Below, in pieces: positions 6,091 to 11,562 of a stretch of 11,562 bases of DNA. The notes under the pieces are model-generated. The model had not been told where the DNA came from and did not search any database. It saw only the letters and a list, made by a program, of their open reading frames with translations. The stretch comes from Synergistaceae bacterium (GTDB lineage: Bacteria > Synergistota > Synergistia > Synergistales > Synergistaceae): the NCBI GenBank assembly GCA_012727545.1, contig JAAYHA010000231.1, forward strand, positions 1 to 11,562, in the 5' to 3' direction. Every line of letters begins with the position of its first letter. The first letter of the stretch is position 1. Position numbers and translations under genes: made by a program.

Positions 6091-7291
6091 ACTTATCACT
6101 CCCGTTTATGTTTATCCTGGCAACTCCTGTCCTTACAGCGGCTTTGGCAACAGCTTCCGCGACGGCTGGCACTACTCTTGGATCAAGAGCAGATGGGATT
6201 ATGTAGTTTTTTGAAAGTTCTTCATCGCTTACGAGTCCTGCAAGCGCTGATGATGCAGCAAGTTTCATATCTTCGTTGATCCTTGTAGCCCTTACATCCA
6301 AAGCTCCCCTGAATATTCCGGGGAACCCAAGGCAGTTGTTTACCTGGTTTGGAAAATCGCTCCTTCCGGTGGCAACTACAGCGGCTCCTGCCGCCAGCGC
6401 TTCTTCAGGGAATATTTCTGGTGTGGGATTTGCCATTGCAAATATCACCGGATCCTTTGCCATTCTTCTTACCATATCCTGGGTCAGCAGGCCCGGCCTT
6501 GAAACTCCGAGAAACGCGTCTGCTCCCTCTAAAACTTCAGCAAGAGGACCCTTTGCACCGGTCGGATTTGTGATGGAGGCAAGCTCCTCCTGTGCTCCTG
6601 TCATGCCTTCTGTATGCCCTGAGCAAAGAGCACCATGAATATCGCAAACTATTACATCTACTGCTCCCGCTGACAGGAAATACCTTGCAATGGAGCTTCC
6701 TGCTGCTCCCGCTCCGTTTATGACCAGCCTGGCTCGCTTTATGGTCCGACCGGTAAGTTTGAGAGCGTTTTTATAAGCAGCCAGGGCGATCACGGCTGTA
6801 CCGTGCTGGTCGTCATGGAATACCGGGATATTAAGCATTTGCTGGAGCTTTCTCTCTATTTCAAAGCACCTTGGAGCAGAAATATCCTCCAGGTTTATTC
6901 CTCCGAACGAAACTGCGATCTTCGAGACTGTATCAACGAAATCATCCACATCTTTCGTGCTCACTGCGATAGGTATCGAGTCGATCCCTGCGAACCTTTT
7001 AAAAAGACAGCTTTTTCCTTCCATTACCGGCATTGAAGCAGCCGGGCCGATGTCTCCCAGGCCAAGCACGGCAGTTCCGTCTGTTATCACGGCTACCAGA
7101 TTATTTTTTATAGTCAGATCCCAGATGGCATCCGGGTCGTTTTCTATCTTTCTGCATGGCTCTGCCACTCCCGGCGTATAAACCAGGGCGAGGTCTTCCA
7201 TAGTTTCTATTGGGGTACGGCATTCAATGTTCAGCTTGCCTTTGAGATTTTTATGCATTTCAAGCGATCTTTCAAAAATATCCTTTACCAA
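6080..7291 (-). CDS. NAD(P)-dependent malic enzyme, short bacterial type
   Basis: Oxidative decarboxylation of malate to pyruvate and CO2 with reduction of NAD(P), in the cytosol. The protein has 403 residues, typical of the small bacterial or archaeal form without the phosphotransacetylase-like extension of MaeB. Motifs in order: YTPGVAEPC (catalytic Tyr), TDGTAVLGLGDIGPAASMP with MEGK (catalytic Lys), EDISAPRCFEIE (metal ligands), FHDDQHGTA (metal ligand Asp), GAGAAGSSIA (dinucleotide-binding loop) and ANPTPEI. The second Rossmann strand ends VIVCDIHG; an acidic residue there usually favours NAD over NADP, which is inference. The TTG start at 7291 is chosen because GAGGAG lies 8 bases upstream; GTG 7300 falls within that site. 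It is the first gene of a unit with lysA and the abgA-like gene. I saw no convincing promoter in the divergent gap 7292-7433. Confidence 0.95.
   Translation of the reverse strand: MVKDIFERSLEMHKNLKGKLNIECRTPIETMEDLALVYTPGVAEPCRKIENDPDAIWDLTIKNNLVAVITDGTAVLGLGDIGPAASMPVMEGKSCLFKRFAGIDSIPIAVSTKDVDDFVDTVSKIAVSFGGINLEDISAPRCFEIERKLQQMLNIPVFHDDQHGTAVIALAAYKNALKLTGRTIKRARLVINGAGAAGSSIARYFLSAGAVDVIVCDIHGALCSGHTEGMTGAQEELASITNPTGAKGPLAEVLEGADAFLGVSRPGLLTQDMVRRMAKDPVIFAMANPTPEIFPEEALAAGAAVVATGRSDFPNQVNNCLGFPGIFRGALDVRATRINEDMKLAASSALAGLVSDEELSKNYIIPSALDPRVVPAVAEAVAKAAVRTGVARININGSDKFVC
6099..6103 (-). promoter_or_regulatory. Ribosome binding site supporting TTG start of lysA
   Basis: GGGAG lies inside the end of the malic enzyme gene, 8 bases before TTG 6090. 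The same 8-base spacing is seen at lepA, the propeller gene and malic enzyme, which favours TTG over GTG 6099. Confidence 0.6.
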
Positions 7292-7299
7292 TATCAGCA

Positions 7300-7305
7300 C
7301 TCCTC
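7300..7305 (-). promoter_or_regulatory. Ribosome binding site fixing TTG start of malic enzyme
   Basis: GAGGAG on the minus strand, 8 bases before TTG 7291. The alternative GTG at 7300 overlaps this site and has none of its own. Confidence 0.7.
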
Positions 7306-7418
7306 AGTTGTATGAATGTTGTTTTTTCTAGGCATTGTTCGGGCGACCACACCCTATTACTTAATATTACTACTTCAGAAGGCAAGATGCTATCATAATG
7401 GTCAACACTATAAATAAA

Positions 7419-7424
7419 AAGGAG
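7419..7424 (+). promoter_or_regulatory. Ribosome binding site fixing TTG start of FmdE-like gene
   Basis: AAGGAG, preceded by further A residues, lies 9 bases before TTG 7434. It lies within the longer frame from ATG 7398 and so argues against that start. Confidence 0.65.
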
Positions 7425-7433
7425 CTGATCCTC

Positions 7434-7964
7434 TTGGATAAAAAGACAATGCTTGAAAAGGCGACCCATTTTCACGGACACACATGCGGAGGACTGCTGA
7501 TAGGTGTATCAGCCGCTCACTACGCGATGGAACTTCTGGAAACAGAAGGGTCGTCAAAGGATGAAGAGATCGTATGTGTCGCTGAAAATGATTCATGCAG
7601 CGTAGACGCGATACAGTCCCTACTGGGATGCAGCGCAGGCAAGGGCAATCTTATTTTCCGAATGAGAGGCAAACAGGCCTTCTCGTTCTTTAACAGACAG
7701 ACAGGTAAAAGCTTTCGTATTGTACTGAAGGACCTTGACTTCAGCAACCCGGAAGAAAAGAGGGACTTTATGCTTAATGCCCGGGGAGAGGATATCTTTG
7801 ATGTGAAAGAGGTCCCGTTTGATCTTCCGCCAAAAGCCAAAATATACAAATCCAAAAGATGCCCACTGTGCGGCGAGCTCACTGCAGAACCCTGGCTCAG
7901 GGTCCAATGCGGCAAAGAGGTCTGTATCGACTGTTTCCAAAATAATGATCCTCTTGTAAGGTAA
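7434..7964 (+). CDS. FmdE-family protein with C-terminal zinc finger
   Basis: A 176-residue protein of the FmdE/FwdE family, named after formylmethanofuran dehydrogenase subunit E but widespread as stand-alone proteins in non-methanogens. The N-terminal signature is FHGHTCGGLLIGVSAAHYAM (H14, H16, C18), followed by ENDSCSVDAIQSLLGCSAGKGNL with further conserved Cys, both probable metal-site segments. The C-terminus carries a Cys4-type zinc ribbon, CPLCGE...CGKEVCIDCF (C143, C146, then C159, C164, C167). Function is not established; a role with molybdenum or tungsten enzymes or in metal binding is often proposed. No formylmethanofuran dehydrogenase subunits are in the window. The start is TTG 7434, with AAGGAG 9 bases upstream and the HGH motif soon after, as usual in the family; an in-frame ATG at 7398 has no ribosome site. 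It is monocistronic, divergent from malic enzyme and convergent with asd. Confidence 0.85.
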   Translation: MDKKTMLEKATHFHGHTCGGLLIGVSAAHYAMELLETEGSSKDEEIVCVAENDSCSVDAIQSLLGCSAGKGNLIFRMRGKQAFSFFNRQTGKSFRIVLKDLDFSNPEEKRDFMLNARGEDIFDVKEVPFDLPPKAKIYKSKRCPLCGELTAEPWLRVQCGKEVCIDCFQNNDPLVR

Positions 7965-7972
7965 GAAACTAC

Positions 7973-8011
7973 GAGAGGCCCTTCTTTTTTTATAAAAGTC
8001 AAAGGCCTCTC
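7973..8011. terminator. Bidirectional terminator-like palindrome
   Basis: GAGAGGCC (7973-7980) pairs perfectly with GGCCTCTC (8004-8011). The 23-base interior itself holds the self-complementary TTTTATAAAA flanked by partly pairing bases, so an extended hairpin can form from either strand. It begins 9 bases after the FmdE-like stop and ends 34 bases before the end of asd, a natural place for a shared terminator. The T-rich tract is inside the hairpin rather than after it, so the mechanism is uncertain. Confidence 0.55.
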
Positions 8012-8044
8012 ACTCTTTCGATCTGTTTGAGTCGCTGATATGTC

Positions 8045-9046
8045 TTAGAGGAGCTCTGCTATCTGTACTGCGTTAAGAGCAGCGCCTTTGCGAAGATTAT
8101 CAGATACGACCCACATTGAGAGCGCGTTGTTCAACCCCGTGTCTTTCCTTATTCTGCCCACGTAGACGGCGTCTTTCCCCGCTCCTGTTATCGGCATAGG
8201 GTAGACCTCATTTTTGGGATCGTCCATAACTACAACGCCTGCAGCATTACGGAGGATCTCCTTTGCTTTTTCCGGGGCAAGTTCATTTTCGAACTGAGCA
8301 GTCACGCTCTCTCCGTGGCAACGGAATATCGGGACTCGTACCGTGATGCCGCTCACCTTAAGTTCCGGAAGATGCATTATCTTGCGCGATTCATTTACCA
8401 TCTTCCATTCCTCTTCAGATATTCCTTCTTCGTCAAAGGCACCTATGTGAGGGAGAAGGTTGAAAGCTATCTGGTGAGGATAGACGCCTCCGTCGGGGAT
8501 CTCTTTTCCGGCAAGAAGAGCTTCTGCTTCATTTTTGAGCGTCTCCACAGCTTTTATTCCTGTCCCTGCAACAGACTGATATGTGCATATGTTTACATAC
8601 CTGAGTCCGGCTTCTTTGTGAAGAGGCCAAAGCGCCACTACTGCCTGGATGGTCGAACAGTTGGGGTTTGCTATTATGCCTTTGTGCCCTGTGGCGTCCC
8701 ACGGGTTTATCTCGGGAACCACCAGCGGGACGTCAGGATCCATCCTCCAGGCAGAACTGTTGTCGATGACTACTGCGCCAGATCCAACTGCCACAGGAGC
8801 CCATTTTTTTGAGGTCGACCCTCCGGCTGAGAATAATGCGATGTCGATATTTTTAAAAGACTCTTCAGATACTGCTTCCACGGTAATCTCTGTGCCTCTG
8901 AAGACTATCTTGCTCCCTGCGGACCGTGGTGAAGCAAGAGCCCTGAGTTTTGAGACAGGATAATCCCTCTCTTCAAGAGTCTTGATCATCTCTCTGCCCA
9001 CGAGTCCGGTTGCTCCAAGGACAGCTACCGATCTCAACCTTTCCAT
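8045..9046 (-). CDS. asd: Aspartate-semialdehyde dehydrogenase
   Basis: NADPH-dependent reduction of L-aspartyl-4-phosphate to aspartate semialdehyde, the branch point for lysine, methionine and threonine. Length is 333 residues, normal for the bacterial USG/Asd type. The nucleotide-binding loop GATGLVG is at 11-17, the catalytic cysteine is C130 in NPNCSTIQ, Q157 is in the TYQSVAGTG block, and the substrate-binding R237 and H244 lie in VRVPIFRCHGES. The ATG shares its A with the lysC stop codon (TAATG), so translation is probably coupled to lysC; the upstream site GAGG (9057-9060) is only weak. It is the last gene of thrC-thrB-lysC-asd, ending before the shared palindrome. Confidence 0.97.
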   Translation of the reverse strand: MERLRSVAVLGATGLVGREMIKTLEERDYPVSKLRALASPRSAGSKIVFRGTEITVEAVSEESFKNIDIALFSAGGSTSKKWAPVAVGSGAVVIDNSSAWRMDPDVPLVVPEINPWDATGHKGIIANPNCSTIQAVVALWPLHKEAGLRYVNICTYQSVAGTGIKAVETLKNEAEALLAGKEIPDGGVYPHQIAFNLLPHIGAFDEEGISEEEWKMVNESRKIMHLPELKVSGITVRVPIFRCHGESVTAQFENELAPEKAKEILRNAAGVVVMDDPKNEVYPMPITGAGKDAVYVGRIRKDTGLNNALSMWVVSDNLRKGAALNAVQIAELL

Positions 9047-10278
9047 TAAAAGGAGGCCTCCTCAATAAAATGTTCATGGAGGGCCTTCACGGCATCTTCG
9101 CCCCTGTTTGAACCGACAATGCAAGTAAGAGCAAGTGCAGTAGAAGCGATCATTTCAATATTTATCCCCTCTTCTGCCAGCACAGTGAACATCTTAGAGG
9201 GTATCTCGGGGTGATTGGCAATTCCTGCGCCTACTATAGTCACCCTTGCAATTTCTGTGTCAAAAGAGACTCCCTGAGCCTCGATCTCACGGCATATTTC
9301 ACGAGAGACCTGGATCGCAGTCTCTAAATTTGCTTTTTTGACGAGAAAACCGATATCGTTTACTCCGCCCCTCATGTTGTTCTGGATTATCATTTCAGCC
9401 CCTACCCCGTTTTGCGCCAAACTGCTGAAAAGTCGTGCAGCAACACCGGGGATATCCGGAACACCCAGCAATACAACTTTAGCTACCTGTAAATCGTGTA
9501 CCACTGCTTTTATTACAAGACCTTCTGTCACTGGATTACTCATCACCCAAGTGCCCTCCTCTTCTGTGAAACTCGAACCTACATAAAGCGGTATCTCATA
9601 ACGTGCCGCCATTTCTACACTGCGGGCCTGGAGAACGTTGGCTCCCTGAACAGCCATCTCCATGCACTCTTCAAAGCCTATCCGTTCTATCTTCATGGGC
9701 TTGTTCACCACACGGGGGTCTCCTGTCATTATCCCCTTAACATCCTTAAGCAGCTGACAGGATTCAGCTCCCAGCGCTCCGGCCAGTGCTACTGCAGAAA
9801 GGTCTGAGCCTCCCCTTCCCAGAGTTATGACATCCCCGGAATCTGTAATGGCCTGAAATCCTGTTATTACAGCAACTACACCTTCATTCAATGTTTTTTC
9901 AACATTTTTGGGTTCTATGCTGTAAATCCTGCCTTCCATGGGAAAGCCCTTGGCTTTTATCCCTGCCTGAAGTGCTGTAAAAGACTGTGCCGGAATGCCG
10001 AATTTTTGTATGGCCAAAGCCAGCAGCGCAACGCTTTGCTGCTCACCTGTTGCAAGCAGCTGATCCATCTCACGTCCGTTGCTGGTATTCGCAACATCTT
10101 TGGCGAGAGCCAGAAGGTCATCTGTCATGTTGCCCATCGCTGAAACTACAACTGCCACTCGGTAGCCGTTGTCACGAACTTTCTTCACTATCTGGGCGAC
10201 ATGCCTCATTCTTTCAGGGCCTGCAACGGACGAGCCTCCAAATTTTAAAACTGTAAGAGGAAGACCTGCATGATCCAT
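9046..10278 (-). CDS. lysC: Aspartokinase, monofunctional with two ACT domains
   Basis: Phosphorylates L-aspartate with ATP, the entry step of the aspartate pathway. The 410 residues match Bacillus LysC-type enzymes without a fused homoserine dehydrogenase. The kinase domain has LKFGGSSVAG (11-20), LLATGEQ (74-80) and TLGRGGSDLSAVALA (152-166). The nucleotide-site segment reads LLKDVKGIMTGDPRV (176-190), where YTDVxG is usual. Two ACT domains follow, roughly 262-335 (GVPDIPGVAARLFSSLA) and 345-405 (VTIVGAGIANHPEIPSKMF), the usual site of feedback inhibition by lysine and/or threonine; which effector applies cannot be told. The ATG overlaps the thrB stop by one base, with GGGGGA 7 bases upstream. 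An internal ATG at codon 246 with its own ribosome site may give a separate C-terminal beta subunit. Confidence 0.97.
   Translation of the reverse strand: MDHAGLPLTVLKFGGSSVAGPERMRHVAQIVKKVRDNGYRVAVVVSAMGNMTDDLLALAKDVANTSNGREMDQLLATGEQQSVALLALAIQKFGIPAQSFTALQAGIKAKGFPMEGRIYSIEPKNVEKTLNEGVVAVITGFQAITDSGDVITLGRGGSDLSAVALAGALGAESCQLLKDVKGIMTGDPRVVNKPMKIERIGFEECMEMAVQGANVLQARSVEMAARYEIPLYVGSSFTEEEGTWVMSNPVTEGLVIKAVVHDLQVAKVVLLGVPDIPGVAARLFSSLAQNGVGAEMIIQNNMRGGVNDIGFLVKKANLETAIQVSREICREIEAQGVSFDTEIARVTIVGAGIANHPEIPSKMFTVLAEEGINIEMIASTALALTCIVGSNRGEDAVKALHEHFIEEASF
9543..9560 (-). promoter_or_regulatory. Candidate internal start and ribosome site within lysC
   Basis: On the minus strand AGGAGG (9555-9560) stands 11 bases before an in-frame ATG (9541-9543), codon 246. 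Initiation here would make a 165-residue protein consisting of the ACT domains. The site falls on the codons for Glu-Glu-Gly, so it could be chance. Bacillus subtilis lysC makes its beta subunit from a comparable internal start, as I recall it. Confidence 0.4.
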
Positions 10279-11240
10279 TAATTATTCCCCCATGCCCTTT
10301 CAATAGCATCTTTAAGTCCCATATCTACTGCGATCTGGGGTCCCTGCGCACTGCTGTCAAGGACAAAGAACTGCGATCTGACACCATGTTCCGTGAAAGT
10401 CTTGCACATTGCTTCGGCAACTCTTTGCGTAGGACCGTTGACAAGAGCAATGACAGAAGGCCCGGAGCCGCTTATTGCAACACTCAGGCATTCAGGAAGT
10501 TCACGTACCCTGGAAAAAATAACTTCCCCGCCCCTGAAGAGCTTGCTTCTGTATTGCTGGTGCAGCCTGTCGTCCATACCCCATTTGAGATGTTCCCATT
10601 TGCCTGTTGCCCAGGCTGCAGTAAGCAAAGCTGCCCTTCCCAGATTGAATACTGCGTCTTCAAACGGGACCTGTTTGGGAAGCGCCTTTCTTGCATCAGA
10701 CGTTTTTACTCTTTCATCCGGAACTGCGACAACGCACAGCACCTCCGGAGGAAGGGCCGGGAGGCTTACATATCTAAGGTTTTCTCCATCCCAGCAGCTG
10801 ACTACCATACCTCCCAGGAAACAGGGTGCAACGTTGTCGGGGTGACCTTCGATCTGCGTCATCAGCTGCAGCAGGTCAGCCTCTCCTGCTTCATGGCCTG
10901 TCAGGTATTTTGCTATCAGTACACCTGCAACAACTGCTCCGGCTGAACTTCCAAGTCCACGGCAGAGAGGAATGATATTATGGCACCAGAGAGAAAATCC
11001 CGGGCCTTTGACTCCCCATCTTTCACAGGCAACTTCGTATGCCTTCACCACTAGATTGGCAGCAGGTTCTGAGAGTTCTTTTGCTCCCTCTCCGTGCGCC
11101 TCTATGCTGTATTGCTTTTCCGGCAGCAGCTCCATAACCTTAAATATGTTGTAAAGAGAAACTGCCATGCCTATGGTGTCAAAACCGGATCCAAGATTTG
11201 CACTGGTAGCCGGGACTCTAAGTGTTATCAGAGGATTCAA
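10278..11240 (-). CDS. thrB: Homoserine kinase
   Basis: ATP-dependent phosphorylation of homoserine, the fourth step from aspartate to threonine. It is a GHMP-superfamily kinase of 320 residues. Motifs are PATSANLGSGFDTIGMA at the N-terminus, the ATP-binding glycine/serine loop PLCRGLGSSAGA (91-102), EGHPDNVAP (131-139) and the C-terminal SGSGPSV. It starts with TTG at 11240, which overlaps the thrC stop (TTGA) by 4 bases. A nearly ideal Shine-Dalgarno GGAGGTGA lies 7 bases upstream, inside thrC. Its own stop overlaps the lysC start by one base. Close coupling with thrC supports coordinated synthesis of the two threonine enzymes. Confidence 0.97.
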   Translation of the reverse strand: MNPLITLRVPATSANLGSGFDTIGMAVSLYNIFKVMELLPEKQYSIEAHGEGAKELSEPAANLVVKAYEVACERWGVKGPGFSLWCHNIIPLCRGLGSSAGAVVAGVLIAKYLTGHEAGEADLLQLMTQIEGHPDNVAPCFLGGMVVSCWDGENLRYVSLPALPPEVLCVVAVPDERVKTSDARKALPKQVPFEDAVFNLGRAALLTAAWATGKWEHLKWGMDDRLHQQYRSKLFRGGEVIFSRVRELPECLSVAISGSGPSVIALVNGPTQRVAEAMCKTFTEHGVRSQFFVLDSSAQGPQIAVDMGLKDAIERAWGNN

Positions 11241-11562
11241 CCTTTCATCACCTCCAGAAGTTCAGCAAGCGTGTCGCCTATCTCAATTGGCCTTCCGACT
11301 TGTGACATGGCCGTATCCGGGTCTTTTAGGCCATTGCCGGTAAGTACCATTACTACCTTTATGCCCTTTGGAAGCCTTCCGAGTTTCTTTAGTTTTACCA
11401 ATCCTGCCAGTGGGGCGCATGAAGCCGGCTCTGCAAATATCCCGCCCTTTGATGAGAGGAAATACTGGGCAGCAAGGATCTCTTCGTCTGTAACAGAGTT
11501 GAATTCTCCGTTTGATTCTTTTGCTGCATCTTTGGCCAGGTGAGCGCTTACCGGGTTTCCTA
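11237..11562 (-). CDS. thrC: Threonine synthase, C-terminal part only
   Basis: The last 107 codons of a PLP-dependent threonine synthase, which converts O-phosphohomoserine to threonine. The frame enters from the window edge and stops at TGA 11237-11239. Diagnostic segments are GNPVSA (PLP phosphate loop context), GGIFAEPASCAPLAGL and VMVLTGNGLKDPDTA, all characteristic of the C-terminal half of ThrC. It is upstream of and overlapping thrB, so it is the first visible gene of the aspartate-pathway operon. The promoter and any homoserine dehydrogenase gene would be beyond the window. Confidence 0.93.
   Translation of the reverse strand, partial: GNPVSAHLAKDAAKESNGEFNSVTDEEILAAQYFLSSKGGIFAEPASCAPLAGLVKLKKLGRLPKGIKVVMVLTGNGLKDPDTAMSQVGRPIEIGDTLAELLEVMKG
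11248..11255 (-). promoter_or_regulatory. Ribosome binding site fixing TTG start of thrB
   Basis: GGAGGTGA on the minus strand, an extended match to the 16S rRNA 3' end, 7 bases before TTG 11240. It overlaps the last codons of thrC. Confidence 0.8.

Noticed and set aside
7398..7433. ATG start at 7398 for the FmdE-like protein
   Set aside because: There is no ribosome site upstream of it, whereas AAGGAG precedes TTG 7434 and family members start close to the HGH motif.
7301..7433. Promoters in the divergent gap between malic enzyme and the FmdE-like gene
   Set aside because: CATAAT (7394-7399) and TAATAT-like boxes exist, but none has an acceptable -35 partner at 16-18 bases. Promoters must be here but I cannot place them.
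8315..8812. 165-codon plus-strand frame opposite asd
   Set aside because: It is a shadow of the complete asd gene and has no recognisable feature.

Overview
The window looks like chromosomal DNA from an anaerobic bacterium. It holds housekeeping and amino-acid genes, overlapping gene ends and frequent TTG starts. The gene set (FmdE-like protein, AbgA-like M20 peptidase, short malic enzyme, aspartate-family genes) and protein style fit Synergistota best. That placement is my impression, not a measurement, and a Firmicutes-like host cannot be excluded. No phage, plasmid or insertion-sequence genes are visible.

Layout. 1-1694 (minus) is lepA/EF-4, cut at its 3' end by the window edge, with a good sigma-70-type promoter behind it. 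Divergent from it, 1826-2932 (plus) encodes an exported beta-propeller of eight PQQ-type repeats, each exactly 40 residues apart. The convergent gap 2933-3563 has no credible gene. It is packed from the propeller stop codon almost to the next stop codon with about seventeen short palindromes separated by conserved purine-rich linkers, and this is the least explained part of the window. 7291-3564 (minus) is a compact unit: malic enzyme, lysA (diaminopimelate decarboxylase), abgA-like M20 amidohydrolase. 7434-7964 (plus) is a lone FmdE-family protein with a C-terminal zinc finger, ending at a large palindrome shared with the convergent operon. 11562-8045 (minus) is thrC (partial), thrB, lysC, asd with overlapping stop/start codons.

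How the genes work together. LysC and Asd carry out the first and second dedicated steps of the aspartate pathway (aspartate to aspartyl phosphate to aspartate semialdehyde). ThrB and ThrC finish the threonine branch; homoserine dehydrogenase is not in the window. LysA finishes the lysine branch from the neighbouring operon. That operon also carries malic enzyme (malate to pyruvate) and a hydrolase of acylated amino acids or folate fragments. Several starts were reset from the longest reading frame by Shine-Dalgarno spacing: TTG for malic enzyme, lysA, fmdE-like and thrB, and an internal ATG for abgA.

Main points for a second look: the hairpin array and its internal polarity switch; a candidate internal start in lysC resembling the alpha/beta arrangement of Bacillus aspartokinase II; an Asp-to-Asn change in the LepA P-loop; and the indel-free eight-repeat propeller.
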